From contig NZ_JAJFAW010000006.1 of NCBI RefSeq assembly GCF_020711255.1, positions 146,627-210,626 on the forward strand: 64,000 nucleotides of DNA, in the 5' to 3' direction. Positions within the stretch are counted from its first letter, which is position 1, and every line of letters begins with the position of its first letter. Positions 51,080 through 60,552 of this stretch are shown in pieces. The position numbers were made by a program, and so were the translations under genes. A model generated the notes under the pieces. It made no database searches. It saw only the letters and a program-made list of their open reading frames with translations, and was not told the origin of the DNA. This DNA is from Hymenobacter plasmatis. GTDB lineage: Bacteria > Bacteroidota > Bacteroidia > Cytophagales > Hymenobacteraceae.

Positions 51080-52039
51080 TTAAACCGTCGCTGGCTGCGC
51101 CTGCTCCAGTGTCTTCAAGTCCTCATCCGTGAGCCGTAGCTCCGTGGCTTCGAGCAGCTCCGTGACCTGGCCCACGCTGGTGGCGCTGGCAATGGGCGCG
51201 GCTACGCTCGGGGCCTGCATCAGCCAGGCCAGGGCCACCTGGGCGGGCGTGGCCTGCTGGCGGTCGGCCACGGCATCGAGCGCAGTGAGAATTCCCAGAC
51301 CTTTTTCGTTGAGATATTTCTGGCCCACGCCACCGCCGCGGGGGCTTTTCTGCAAGTCAGCTTCGGTGCGGTACTTGCCGGTGAGGAAGCCCGAGGCCAG
51401 CCCGTAGTAGGGGATGGCGCTGATGTTTTCTTCCAGCAGCAGGGGCGCCAGGTTTTTCTCGAAATCGGCCCGGTCGTAGAGGTTGTAGAGATTTTGCAGG
51501 GTTTCGTAGCGCGGGAAGCCGTGCTGCTGGCTGGCCGCCAGGGACTCGCGCAGGCGTTCGGCGGTGAAGTTGGAGGCACCGATGGCGCGCACCTTGCCCT
51601 CTTTTACGAGTTGGGCGTAGGCTTCCAGGGTTTCCTCTACGGGCACGGTGGGGTCGTCTTTGTGCGACTGGTACAGGTCGATATAATCGGTGCCGAGGCG
51701 CTTGAGCGAGCCTTCTACGGCGCGCAGGATGTAGTTTTTGCCCAGGCCTTTGTTTTCAGCGTTGACTTCCCAGCCCACTTTCGTGGCGATGACGACGTCG
51801 TCTCGGCGGCCGCGCTGCTTGAGCCACTTGCCGATGATGGTTTCGGATTCGCCGCCCACGTGGCCGGGCACCCACACCGAGTAGCCGTCGGCGGTATCAA
51901 TGGCGTTGCCGCCGGCCGCCACAAAAGCGTCGAGCACGGCAAAGGACGTGGCCTCGTCGATGGTCCAGCCGAAGACGTTGCCACCCAGCATCAGGGGCGA
52001 AATTTGGAGGCCGGAGCGGCCGAGTTGACGGGTTTGCAT
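51080..52039 (-). CDS. Aldo/keto reductase
   Basis: This 319-residue NADPH-dependent oxidoreductase has the usual catalytic tetrad: Asp48 and Tyr53 in AIDTADGYSVW, Lys near 87 in VVIATKVGW, and His near 124 in LYQSHKDD. GASNFTAERL and ISAIPYYGLASGFLTGKY are typical of the YajO/Tas-like group that acts on various aldehydes. The function follows the family; natural substrate unknown. It is monocistronic as far as visible and sits after the nested A3 repeat. Confidence 0.95.
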   Translation of the reverse strand: MQTRQLGRSGLQISPLMLGGNVFGWTIDEATSFAVLDAFVAAGGNAIDTADGYSVWVPGHVGGESETIIGKWLKQRGRRDDVVIATKVGWEVNAENKGLGKNYILRAVEGSLKRLGTDYIDLYQSHKDDPTVPVEETLEAYAQLVKEGKVRAIGASNFTAERLRESLAASQQHGFPRYETLQNLYNLYDRADFEKNLAPLLLEENISAIPYYGLASGFLTGKYRTEADLQKSPRGGGVGQKYLNEKGLGILTALDAVADRQQATPAQVALAWLMQAPSVAAPIASATSVGQVTELLEATELRLTDEDLKTLEQAQPATV

Positions 52040-52175
52040 AGCAAAAAATCAGTGGAAGAATGAGCTGCACTAACCGGAAAACCGGTCGTAAGGTTAGGCG
52101 GAAGGCGCAGTGCGGACCGGGCGAGCCCGAGCGTATACTGGCCTAGGTGCGAACGCGCGACGTTCGCGCCACTGC

Positions 52176-52655
52176 TTAAAACCGGATAACGTCGGTGTCA
52201 ACTGGCGCGTAACCCAGCTGGCGGCCCATGCTGAGTACCTGGCCTTTGTGGTGAAACTCGTGGGTGATGACGTGCGTGAACAGCTCCATGGGCGAAAGCT
52301 GCAGTGGCGCCGGGCGCCCCGGAAATGAAAACTCTGCGGTCTCGAGCCAGCGGCCGGCAAAGTGCTGCACAAAATCGGCCACCAGCGCGTCTACTTCCCC
52401 ATACAGCCGGCGCAGGGCGGCCACATCGGGCACTTCGGAGGGGAGCAGGCGCCGGGCCGGGCGCTGCATGCTCACCTGGCCCAGCCACACATGGTATGCC
52501 CCGGCCACGTGTACCAGCAAGTCGCGCACTGAACTCTGATTGAAGGCCGCCACCGGCGCCACCAAATGCTCCGGCCTGAGCTTGGCGCAGTAGTCCAGCA
52601 GGGCTGCGCGGGCCCCCTGCACCAGGTGGTATTGTTGGTAAAATGCGTTGTGCAT
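52176..52655 (-). CDS. DinB family protein
   Basis: This 159-residue protein has the DinB/YfiT four-helix fold with metal-binding histidines: His near 49 in LLVHVAGAYHVWLG, and the pair in HVITHEFHHKGQ near 130-140. Bacteroidota homologues include thiol (bacillithiol) S-transferases and unassigned metalloproteins. Cytoplasmic. Role not fixed by sequence. Confidence 0.9.
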   Translation of the reverse strand: MHNAFYQQYHLVQGARAALLDYCAKLRPEHLVAPVAAFNQSSVRDLLVHVAGAYHVWLGQVSMQRPARRLLPSEVPDVAALRRLYGEVDALVADFVQHFAGRWLETAEFSFPGRPAPLQLSPMELFTHVITHEFHHKGQVLSMGRQLGYAPVDTDVIRF

Positions 52656-52797
52656 GCAAAGCTTCTGTTGAGGGCTTCGGCGAGAGCGGACTTACGCTTT
52701 CTGCGCCGCGCCATTAAAAACGCAGCAACGCCGCAAACCGACGCCCTTCCCCAAGGAAGCGGCTCCGATTTGCGGCGCTGAAAAGCACGGCGCGGTG

Positions 52798-53937
52798 CTA
52801 GTTGGCCTTGTTTAGCAGGCGGCCCAGGGTGGCGTGCAGCTCCTCGCCCCGGAGGTTGGTGGCCACAATTTTGCCGTTGGGGTCGAGCAGAAAGTTCTGC
52901 GGAATGGACTGCACGCTGTATTCCTGAGCAACGGCGTTGTTCCAATACTTCAGGTCCGACACGTGCGTCCACGTCAGGCCGTCCTTTTGGATGGCCTTCA
53001 CCCAAGCGTCGTGGGCGCCTTCGCGGTCCAGCGACACGCCCAGCACCGTAAAGCCCTTGTCCTTGTAGGTGTTGTAGGCTTTCACCACGTTGGGGTTTTC
53101 CTGGCGGCAGGGGCCGCACCAGCTCGCCCAGAAATCGATGAGCACGTACTTGCCGCGCAGGCTCGAGAGCTTCACCGGCACGTTGTCGGGGGTATTTTGG
53201 GTGAAATCGGGGGCCACGGCGCCCACCGCCACCTTCTGCAGGTGCTGAATCTGCTCGTCGACGCGCTGGCCCCGCGGCGTGTTCCGCACGGTGGCGCTCA
53301 GGCCCTGGTAGAGCGCGGCATAGGGGCCCACTTCGGGCACGGAGCCCCCGAAATCCTGCAAGACAAATAAGCTGAAACGCGCGTCGGGATGTGCCTTCAC
53401 GTAGTCGGCCCGCGCCTTTTTCTGCTCCGCTTCGATGGGCTCCATCTTGGCTTCGAGCTGGGCCACGTAGGCCGCGTCTTTGCGGGTGGCTTCGGGCTGG
53501 GCGCGGTACTCCTTTATCAACGCTTCGTACCGGTCGTTTATGGGCTTCAGCGCGGCTTCCAGCTTGGCGTTTTCGTCGTTGAGCGGGGTGCCGCGCACAA
53601 TGATTTTTGTGGCTGAATCCGGCGTGGTCACGGCTATGGTTCCCTTTTCCAGGTAGAAGAATTTCCGGTTCGTGTCCTTCGACTTCCGCATCGAGGTGCC
53701 GTTGTGACTGAAGGTGAGGCTGGCCCGCACCGGCTCGGGCACGGAGCCCTTGAACTCGAAGCGGCCGTTTTTCACCACCGCCGAGTCCACCGACCAGACT
53801 TTGTTTACGGGGTAGCCCAGGTAGGCTTTGCCCACCGCGGCCTTGTTGGCCACGGTGCCTTTTACCACAAAGTTTTCGGTTTGGGCCTGCGCCAAAAAGG
53901 GGAGCAGGGCCAGAGCGCTGCAGAAGAGCTTTTTCAT
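52798..53937 (-). CDS. TlpA family thiol-disulfide oxidoreductase
   Basis: This 379-residue protein has a signal peptide (about 1-19), a DUF4369-like N-terminal domain (about 22-125), a helical linker (about 120-185) and a C-terminal thioredoxin domain with WCGPC (Cys at 274 and 277). It is a periplasmic thiol-disulfide oxidoreductase common in Bacteroidota. Partners are not evident nearby. Monocistronic; no promoter consensus was found in the short upstream gap. Confidence 0.92.
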   Translation of the reverse strand: MKKLFCSALALLPFLAQAQTENFVVKGTVANKAAVGKAYLGYPVNKVWSVDSAVVKNGRFEFKGSVPEPVRASLTFSHNGTSMRKSKDTNRKFFYLEKGTIAVTTPDSATKIIVRGTPLNDENAKLEAALKPINDRYEALIKEYRAQPEATRKDAAYVAQLEAKMEPIEAEQKKARADYVKAHPDARFSLFVLQDFGGSVPEVGPYAALYQGLSATVRNTPRGQRVDEQIQHLQKVAVGAVAPDFTQNTPDNVPVKLSSLRGKYVLIDFWASWCGPCRQENPNVVKAYNTYKDKGFTVLGVSLDREGAHDAWVKAIQKDGLTWTHVSDLKYWNNAVAQEYSVQSIPQNFLLDPNGKIVATNLRGEELHATLGRLLNKAN

Positions 53938-54163
53938 GAGTGGTTAGATAGTCGAATTAAATATAGTGGTTGGCGCGGACTTGCCAATGCCCGGCAAGTG
54001 GCCGAAGTCGGGGCCGGCGCCGCTACCGTTTCGCTTAGGTTTTCAGGCCGCCGCTGCTATTCTCACTCCTAGTGCATTGTGTTTTGCACGAGGCCACATC
54101 GGCATCGGCACTGCAAAACGGGTGATGGCACAATAACTCGCTTATTTCCCGCCTTATTATTCC

Positions 54164-54553
54164 TTAAACCGCGTAAAATTCCAGTGGCAGGCCGTCGGGG
54201 TCGGCGAAGAATGTGAACTGTCGGCCCGTCAGCTCATCGGTACGGATGGGCTCACACGGCACCCCATTTGTTTCGAGCCAGCGGATGGCAGCCGGCAGGT
54301 CGGCCACCGCAAAAGCGAGGTGGCGCAGGCCCGCTGCCTCGGGCCAGCTGGCGCGGGGCGGCGGGTTGGAAAAGGAAAACAGCTCCAGCACGTACTGGCC
54401 GTTCACGGCCAGGTCCAGCTTGTGCGAGTCCCGCTCGGCCCGGTAGGTTTCGCGCAGCACCTGCAGGCCCAGCACCTGGGTATAAAACTGTTTGGAAACA
54501 GCATAATCGGAGCAGATGAGCGCCACGTGGTGCAGGCCTAAAAGCGAGAGCAT
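54164..54553 (-). CDS. VOC family protein (glyoxalase/YaeR-like)
   Basis: This 129-residue metal-binding dioxygenase-fold protein has two beta-alpha-beta-beta-beta modules. Motif positions are HHVALICSDYAVSKQFYTQVLGL (first His ligand), YVLELFSF (Glu), GLRHLAFAV (second His), and FFADPDGLPLEFYAV (second Glu). This matches the SMU1112c/YaeR group of VOC proteins. The frame extends upstream to 55006, but that part is the reverse of the amylase gene and does not match the family. Role uncertain. Confidence 0.9.
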   Translation of the reverse strand: MLSLLGLHHVALICSDYAVSKQFYTQVLGLQVLRETYRAERDSHKLDLAVNGQYVLELFSFSNPPPRASWPEAAGLRHLAFAVADLPAAIRWLETNGVPCEPIRTDELTGRQFTFFADPDGLPLEFYAV

Positions 54554-54681
54554 ATGGGAGGTAGGGTTATGGGTAAGAGTCAGGGCTCCACAGGTCAACC
54601 GAAAAGCTGAGCCAATGAGAGTGTTGCTGGAAGTGACAAAATTGAGCTGAGTTGAGCTAGCGTCGCGTGGCCCAGAAGCGC

Positions 54682-56127
54682 CTATTTGCTCACCAGCACC
54701 CGGTAGCCGTGGGCTGGTACCGTCAGCGGCGCAGCCGGTACCTGGGCAGCTTTGGCCGGGGCAAAGGCATCGGCGTAAGCCGCGGCGGGTGCAGGTAGTG
54801 CCACCTGCTGCGGCTTCGCCCCCAGGTTGATGGCCACCACCACGCGCGCCGTCGAATCGGCGTTGGAGCGCAGGAACGCAATGCATTCGGCCGGTGCGGG
54901 CAGCAGCCGGAACCGGCCCGTGGCATCGTAGTTGCGCAGGGCCGGGCTCTGCATCTTGAGCTGCAGCAGCGTGGTGTAGAAGCCTTGCAGCGGGAAGCCG
55001 TTCCACGGAATGGTGTCTTTGTCGAAGAAGCGGAGGCGCTTTTTCAGGGCCGCTTCCTGGCCGCTGTACACCATCGGGATGCCGGGCATGAGGGCGGTGA
55101 GCACGGCTTCGGGCAGGGCGTTGGCGCCCAGTCGCTCGTACTCGCTGCCGTCCCAGGCGTTGATGTCGTGGGTGCTGGTAAAGGTCATCAGGTTCACGCC
55201 GGCGGGGTAGCGTTTGCGCTCAGCGGCGAGGTAATGGGCCAGCTCCGAAGTGGGTTTCTGCCCGCGGCCAAGGCTATCGAGCAAGCCGTGCAGGCGCAGG
55301 GCGTAGGTGGCATCAAACGCTTTTTCCAGCAGGCGGGTGTTGGGCTCAAACTCGCTGCGCTTGAGGAAGGTGGGCGGAAACAGCTCGTCCCATTCGGCCA
55401 GCATAAACACCGGTTTGGTTTTCTCCAGCTCCTGCCGGGTGTCGTTCCAGAAATCGGTGGGCACCAACCCGGCCACGTCGGCCCGGAAGCCATCAATGCC
55501 GGCGGTTTTGACCCAATAGGCCATGCTCTCAGTCATGTACCGGCGTAGAGCGGGCTTGCTGTAGTCGAGGTCGATGACGTCCTGCCAGTCGGCCACGGGC
55601 GGGCGGAAATGGCCCAGGCTGTCGCGCGTGTACCAGTCGGGGTGCTCGGTGGTGAGGGCGTTGTCCCAGCTGGTGTGGTTGGCCACCCAGTCGAGGATGA
55701 CGTGCAGGCCCCGTTTGTGCGCTTCGTTCACGAGGTGCTGCAGGTCGGCCAGCGTGCCTAGGTCGGGGTTCACGGCGCGGTAGTCGCGCACGGAGTAGGC
55801 ACTGCCCAGCGTGCCCTTGCGGTGGCTCACCCCGATGGGGTGGATGGGCATCAGCCAGAGAATGCCCACGCCCATTTTCTGGAGGCGCGGCAGGTGCGCC
55901 TCAAATGCCCGAAAGGTGCCTTCCGGCGTGTATTGACGCACATTGACCTGGTAAATGCTGGCCGATTTAGCCCAATCGGGATGCTTTATGGTGTAGGCCG
56001 AGGCATCGGGTGTGCCGGCCGCGGGCACCTGTTTTTCAGTAGCTGAGTTCGTGCCCGAATGGCAGGAGCCGAGCCCCAGCAGCGGGAGCAGCGCCCAAAG
56101 CAAGCGCGAAAAGGAGGCGTGAGTCAT
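54682..56127 (-). CDS. GH13 alpha-amylase-family lipoprotein
   Basis: This 481-residue glycoside hydrolase begins with a lipoprotein signal (lipobox LGLGSC, Cys22), so it is anchored to a membrane. The (beta/alpha)8 barrel has all four GH13 regions. VILDWVANHTS is region I, GFRADVAGLVP with nucleophile Asp217 is region II, LAEWDE with acid/base Glu245 is III, and FTSTHDINAW with Asp321 is IV. A small C-terminal beta domain completes the enzyme. It should act on alpha-glucans such as starch or maltodextrin. No SusC/SusD pair is nearby. Confidence 0.94.
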   Translation of the reverse strand: MTHASFSRLLWALLPLLGLGSCHSGTNSATEKQVPAAGTPDASAYTIKHPDWAKSASIYQVNVRQYTPEGTFRAFEAHLPRLQKMGVGILWLMPIHPIGVSHRKGTLGSAYSVRDYRAVNPDLGTLADLQHLVNEAHKRGLHVILDWVANHTSWDNALTTEHPDWYTRDSLGHFRPPVADWQDVIDLDYSKPALRRYMTESMAYWVKTAGIDGFRADVAGLVPTDFWNDTRQELEKTKPVFMLAEWDELFPPTFLKRSEFEPNTRLLEKAFDATYALRLHGLLDSLGRGQKPTSELAHYLAAERKRYPAGVNLMTFTSTHDINAWDGSEYERLGANALPEAVLTALMPGIPMVYSGQEAALKKRLRFFDKDTIPWNGFPLQGFYTTLLQLKMQSPALRNYDATGRFRLLPAPAECIAFLRSNADSTARVVVAINLGAKPQQVALPAPAAAYADAFAPAKAAQVPAAPLTVPAHGYRVLVSK

Positions 56128-56443
56128 GCCGCAAAGTAAGGGGCAGTCGGAAAAGGGTAGAGTGGTTGGGTTTGGAGGTAGGGGCGGGGCTCGTCCCCGC
56201 CCGGTCGTTGTCCGGAATCGCTGTTGCGGCGCGGGCGACCGGGCGGGGACGAGCCCCGCCCCTACACGAGTACAGAGGCAAGGCGCCGCGTCAGATGCAG
56301 CCTTGTATTCGGCAGTACGTATTGCTTCGAACTGACTCCTGCCTGAAAATTTTGCCCGTCAATTGGCCCATGCCCCGCTTCAGCTAAGCTTCAGAATTAA
56401 GACCGTACTTGGCTCTATATATATGTCCCCCTCAGCTGTCCCC
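56128..56443. other. Divergent gap with family D hairpin
   Basis: About 316 bp between the amylase and beta-propeller genes. It contains the 88-bp family D inverted repeat and otherwise shows no gene. A TACTTTG on the minus strand at 56132-56138, one base short of the consensus, could be the amylase promoter. Confidence 0.5.
56178..56265. repeat. Family D GC-rich inverted repeat
   Basis: GTAGGGGCGGGGCTCGTCCC, continuing CGCCCGGTCG, has an exact 30-bp inverted copy at 56236-56265, with a 28-nt spacer. Similar GGGGCGGGG-type repeats are common as dispersed elements in many bacterial genomes. Confidence 0.9.
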
Positions 56444-57481
56444 ATGAAAAACCTTCTGCTCGCCGCGCCCTTGGCCCTGAGCTGCTTCGGCAATGTTGTC
56501 CTGGCTCAATCAGCGACCGCGCCCGCCCCGTATCGGCTACTCAATACCATCGCCATCGGCGGCGCAGGGGGATGGGACTATCTCAAGGTTGACCCGGCCG
56601 GCGAGCGGCTGTATGTATCGCACGGCACGCAGGTGGAAGTGGTGGATTTGAAAACGCGCAAGGTGATGGGCACCATTCCGAACACGCCCGGCGTGCACGG
56701 CATTGAGGTGGTGCCGGCGGCTAATCGCGGCTACATCACCTGCGGCCGCAACAACACCTGCGTAGTGTTCGACCTCAAAACCCTGAAGCCCATTGGGGCG
56801 CCCATTCCCACCGGCCCCCGGCCCGATGCGTTGTTGTACGACACCTTCTCCAATCGGGTGTTTCTATTTAGTAACGACGGCGGCAAAAGCACCGTGCTCG
56901 ATGCCAAAACCGGCGCCGTGGTGGGCACCGCTGAGCTGGGCGGCGACGTGGAAGAAGGCGCCACCGACGGCAAAGGGACCATTTTTGCCAACATCGAAGA
57001 CAAGAGTGAAGTCATCGAATTAAACGCCAAAACCCTGGCTGTGCGCAAGCGCCACTCCCTGGCGCCCGGCCAGGAACCCACCGGCCTGGCCTACGACCCC
57101 AAAACCAACCGCCTGTTCAGTGCTTGCGCCAATGAAAAGCTGGTGGTAACCGACAGCAAAACCGGCCGGCAGGTGGCCGTGCTGCCCATTGGCAAAGGCA
57201 CCGACGGCGCCGTTTTCGACCCCACCACCCACAACATCATAACCTCCAACGGCTCGGGCACCTTTACGGTCATTCACGAAGACACGCCCGACAAGTACAC
57301 CGTGGTGGCCAGCGTGCCCACCGCCCGCGGGGCCCGCACCATGGCCATGGACCCCAAAACCCACCACCTCTTCACCTGCACCGCCGACTACGGCCCCGCG
57401 CCGGCGCCCACCACCGAGAATCCGCGCCCCCGGCCAAGCATTGTGCCCGGCACGTTTCGGGTGCTGGAGTATGGCAAGTAG
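56444..57481 (+). CDS. Exported YncE-like beta-propeller protein
   Basis: This 345-residue protein has a signal peptide (about 1-21, ending LAQS). Repeats of about 40 residues with the pattern 'TG...V...LDxKT' form a seven-bladed propeller, for example VVDLKTRKVMGTIPNTPGVHGIEV and TVLDAKTGAVVGTAELGG. It belongs to the YncE/PQQ-like family that binds partner proteins or ligands. The ATG at 56444 starts the signal peptide; one at 56423 is possible. Function unknown. Confidence 0.88.
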   Translation: MKNLLLAAPLALSCFGNVVLAQSATAPAPYRLLNTIAIGGAGGWDYLKVDPAGERLYVSHGTQVEVVDLKTRKVMGTIPNTPGVHGIEVVPAANRGYITCGRNNTCVVFDLKTLKPIGAPIPTGPRPDALLYDTFSNRVFLFSNDGGKSTVLDAKTGAVVGTAELGGDVEEGATDGKGTIFANIEDKSEVIELNAKTLAVRKRHSLAPGQEPTGLAYDPKTNRLFSACANEKLVVTDSKTGRQVAVLPIGKGTDGAVFDPTTHNIITSNGSGTFTVIHEDTPDKYTVVASVPTARGARTMAMDPKTHHLFTCTADYGPAPAPTTENPRPRPSIVPGTFRVLEYGK

Positions 57482-57572
57482 CCGCACACACCGCAGAAAC
57501 CAAAACGCCCCGCGGCCCTGCGCGTAGGAAAGAACGGGGCGGCTAGCCGTTTGCCTACGCCCTGGTTTTGCT

Positions 57573-58367
57573 ATGCCTGATGCTGCCTATTGGATGCGGG
57601 TGCGCGCTGTGCTGCGGGTGCATAGCGTGCTGCTACTGGCCCTGGTGCTGCCGTGGGCAGTGTTTGCCATCGTGGCTAAGAGCATCTGGCAAACCGGCGG
57701 CTTTGTGGGCGACCGCACCATTCTGAAACTCCTGCACCGGCATTCCTCCCCGGTGCTGGACAACTTGGCCACCACCCTCACCGACATCGGCGATACCGGG
57801 CCCATGGTGGCGGTGGGCTGCTTGATTGCGATTGGGCTGCTGTGGCGGCGCCACTACCGCGAAGCCTTGGTTTTTGCCCTGTCGGTGGGCGGGGCCATGG
57901 GGCTCACGCAGGTGCTGAAAGCCTTGTTTGCACGCCCCCGGCCCGAGCTGTGGCTGAGCATCAAGCCGGCGCAGCACTACAGCTTTCCCAGCGGGCACGC
58001 CATGGACACGGCCGCCCTGGCCGCGGCCATCAGCTTCTTGCTGTGGCAGTACCGGGCCCACTGGCTGGGCTGGACGGTGGGGCCACTGTTTGCGCTCAGC
58101 GTGGGCTGGGCGCGCATGTACCTGGGCGTGCATTACCCCTCCGATGTGGTAGCCGGCCTGGCCAGCTCCGTGGGCTGGGTTACGGGCATCCACGTGCTGT
58201 TCTCGCCGATTTTCGCCCCGCAGCGGCGCCGGTGGCACCAGGCCTTGCACCAGCAGCTGCCTTCCGTGGTATCACCGCCCAAGCAGCCGCCCGCCGCGAC
58301 CACCGAAACGTTGAGCCAAACCGGAGCCCGAACAGAAAGGCCTAAAGCCTGGCAGCGCAAAAGTTAG
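57573..58367 (+). CDS. PAP2-family membrane phosphatase
   Basis: This 264-residue protein has five to six membrane helices and the three-part PAP2 phosphatase signature. Lys116 to RPRP (121-124) is the first, PSGH (139-142) the second, and Arg181-His187-Asp191 in RMYLGVHYPSD the third. Members dephosphorylate phosphatidic acid, phosphatidylglycerol-phosphate or undecaprenyl diphosphate, so it may help lipid carrier recycling alongside uppP. The C-terminal 40 residues are Pro/Thr-rich and polar. Its stop overlaps the convergent acetyltransferase stop by 4 bp. Confidence 0.92.
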   Translation: MPDAAYWMRVRAVLRVHSVLLLALVLPWAVFAIVAKSIWQTGGFVGDRTILKLLHRHSSPVLDNLATTLTDIGDTGPMVAVGCLIAIGLLWRRHYREALVFALSVGGAMGLTQVLKALFARPRPELWLSIKPAQHYSFPSGHAMDTAALAAAISFLLWQYRAHWLGWTVGPLFALSVGWARMYLGVHYPSDVVAGLASSVGWVTGIHVLFSPIFAPQRRRWHQALHQQLPSVVSPPKQPPAATTETLSQTGARTERPKAWQRKS

Positions 58368-58909
58368 CGCTGCTGCGGGTTCAGGGCTTCGTACCACACG
58401 CAGTGGGTGCCATTCTCATCAAAGGCATTGCCTTGCTGCAGTCCAATCTTCTCCAGAATGCGGCGCGAACCGGCATTTTCGGCATCGGCGTACGCACAGA
58501 TTCGGCCCAGGGCCAGGGCGCCGAACCCGTAGTTGAGCCAGGCCTGGGCGGCTTCGTAGCCGTAACCCTGGCCCCAGTAGCGCGGCAGAAAGCGGTAGCC
58601 CAGGTCGTAGAAATCGCGCTGTTGGTTGATAGGGCCAGCCACCAGCTTCAGCCCGGCCCAACCCATAAACTCGTTGGTGGCGCGCAGCAGCACGGCCCAG
58701 CGGCCAATGCCGTTGGTGCAGTACTGCTCCTGAATAAAGGCAATGGTTTGAATGCTCTGCGCCGGTTCGGTCAAGAGCTGCCCGCCAATCCCGCCCAAGT
58801 AGCGGTGCACGGTCGGGTCCGAGTCGAGCGCAAACATGCCGGGGGCATCGGCGTCGAGCATGGGGCGAAAGTGGAGCCGCTCGCTTTCAAAGGGCTGCAT
58901 CAGATTCAT
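58364..58909 (-). CDS. GNAT-family N-acetyltransferase, RimJ/RimL-like
   Basis: This 181-residue protein has the GNAT motif A in YWGQGYGYEAAQAWLNYGF and the opening ESERLHFRPMLDADA typical of the ribosomal-alanine acetyltransferase-like (GNAT_3) group. It also has GRICAYADAENAGSRRILEKIGLQQ. The target is unknown. It is convergent with the PAP2 gene. A start at 58900 (MQPF) is equally possible. Confidence 0.92.
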   Translation of the reverse strand: MNLMQPFESERLHFRPMLDADAPGMFALDSDPTVHRYLGGIGGQLLTEPAQSIQTIAFIQEQYCTNGIGRWAVLLRATNEFMGWAGLKLVAGPINQQRDFYDLGYRFLPRYWGQGYGYEAAQAWLNYGFGALALGRICAYADAENAGSRRILEKIGLQQGNAFDENGTHCVWYEALNPQQR

Positions 58910-59177
58910 TAGGTCGGGAGTTTAAAAAGAAGTGGCTGCTTTCTGCCGACTTCAGCTCAGCATAGGAGGTGCGCGCCGGTGGAAAGCCAGCTCAATACCA
59001 CCGAAAAAAGCGCGAACGAAACAGAAGCAATGCTTCAGTAACGACAGGAGCTACCGTTCCGGAGGCGGCAAGTTACCGCTCGGGGTACGTAGACACCGGA
59101 TAGCCCTGAGTATGCCGAACTTCGTTGGGAACACTTCGGACAGCAATCAACTTCTTACTCTATACTGAATTCACCTT

Positions 59178-60191
59178 ATGCCACCCAAGTCGCTTTCCTC
59201 GCCGTACGCTGCCGTTTTTATTGACTTTGAAAACGTTTATTACTTCCTCAAAAATCACTTTCACGACCCGCCCGACCTCAACGACTACGTGCTGGATATC
59301 ATCCGTTCGCTGCGCGAGGAATTGAGCAAAAAGGGGCTGGATTCGTTGATTAGCTACGCGTACGCCGATTTTGAGCGGCTGGCCACCGCGCCGCAGGGCG
59401 CCCTGTACCTCATGGGCGTGAGCACGCGCAACGTGCTGGGCACCGACCACAAAAACGCCGCCGACATGCAACTCTGCATCGATGCGATGGAGGTGATGTA
59501 CACCCGCCCCGACATTGGCACGTTTGTGCTCGTGGCCGGCGACCGGGACTACATTCCCGTGCTGCAGCACCTGCGTCGCCAGGCCCGGCAGGTGCTGGTG
59601 GCCGGCTTCCGCGAGGCCGTATCCGGCGATTTGTTGCAGAACATTGGGGCCGACCATTTCCTCGACGCCCGGGACCTGCTTTCCCACGAGCGGGTGCAGC
59701 AGCTGGAAAAGCGCCGGGCCGAGCGCCAGCGCATCATCGAAGAAGGCCGCCGCCTGCGTGAGCAAGGCCTGCCGAGCCCGCAAGCCCCGGGCGCAGCCCC
59801 CAGAGCCCCAATGCCAACAACGGCGCGGCCCCCAGGCCTCCGGGTTACTGAGGAAGTAGCCGACTTTGCAACCTACCGCCGCCTCGACACGGAGGATGAG
59901 CGCCGCACGCTGGGCTGCATCATCAGCGAATTTCAGAAGCTCGAGGCCAAGCAGCAGCGCCGGGTGCGCGACCTGTGGTTGGGCCCGTTCATGCGCGTGC
60001 TCACCGACGAGCTGACGGAGTTGACCGATTTTGAGCGCCGGGACTTGCTCAACAAATTGCGCGATGCCGGCGCCATCCGCATCGAAAAGCGCGAAGGCGA
60101 ACCGCACCCGTTTTCAGTTATCATCCTCAATTACAACCACCCCGATGTGCTGGAATTGCAGCCCAGCGAGGAGAAGGAAGGGCAGGCTTAG
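59178..60191 (+). CDS. NYN-domain putative ribonuclease with C-terminal helical region
   Basis: This 337-residue protein starts with a NYN (PIN-like) nuclease domain. FIDFENVYYFL supplies Asp16 and Asn19; AADMQLCIDAM supplies an Asp near 96; LVAGDRDYIPVL supplies Asp near 120. These acidic residues would bind the metal for RNA cleavage. A charged helix (about 172-195) and Pro-rich linker lead to a C-terminal region (about 215-310) that looks like a winged helix, possibly LOTUS-like. Similar LabA/DUF88 proteins regulate RNA in other bacteria. Exact role unknown. Confidence 0.87.
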   Translation: MPPKSLSSPYAAVFIDFENVYYFLKNHFHDPPDLNDYVLDIIRSLREELSKKGLDSLISYAYADFERLATAPQGALYLMGVSTRNVLGTDHKNAADMQLCIDAMEVMYTRPDIGTFVLVAGDRDYIPVLQHLRRQARQVLVAGFREAVSGDLLQNIGADHFLDARDLLSHERVQQLEKRRAERQRIIEEGRRLREQGLPSPQAPGAAPRAPMPTTARPPGLRVTEEVADFATYRRLDTEDERRTLGCIISEFQKLEAKQQRRVRDLWLGPFMRVLTDELTELTDFERRDLLNKLRDAGAIRIEKREGEPHPFSVIILNYNHPDVLELQPSEEKEGQA

Positions 60192-60552
60192 TATTTAGCT
60201 CAACGTGAGGGAAGGGTAAGCTAGTTGAGCAACAGGGCAGTAAGGGCAGTCGAAAAGGAACGGTCCTGCAGAGCGCAGCGAAGCATCTTTACCTCAAGAC
60301 TAAACCAATCGACTGTCATGCTGACGAAGGAAGCATCTTATCACGCCTGAGCAAGTCGTTGAGCCGTGAGAAGATGCTTCGCTGCGCTCTGCATGACAAG
60401 AGGCGTGAACGAGCAAGATGCTATGCTCGGCATGACGTTGCATCTATCACAGACGCACCAACGAAATCACCCTCTACCAGCAACAGGAACTTTATCTGGT
60501 TCTTTGCCTGATATCTTGTATCAACTCCCATCCCAACGCTCAGCCCGTGCGC
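60192..60552. other. Gap upstream of the M3 peptidase gene
   Basis: This 361-bp region contains an AGCTCAA heptamer just after the NYN stop codon and the nested family A copy A4. Beyond these, I see no gene. No clear TAnnTTTG element precedes the M3 gene. Confidence 0.5.
60264..60439. repeat. Family A palindromic element, nested copy A4
   Basis: GCAGAGCGCAGCGAAGCATC lies to the left, then a hairpin with arms CTGTCATGCTGACGAAGGAA and CATGACAAG-side complements (60311-60400), and finally GATGCTATGCTCGGCATGAC. It shares the spacer word CCAATCG with copy A3, suggesting the composite has spread as a unit. Confidence 0.82.

Noticed and set aside
54554..55006. An upstream extension of the VOC protein
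   Set aside because: The extension overlaps the amylase gene in the same direction, has no family similarity and leaves the VOC start at 54553 as the only sensible one.
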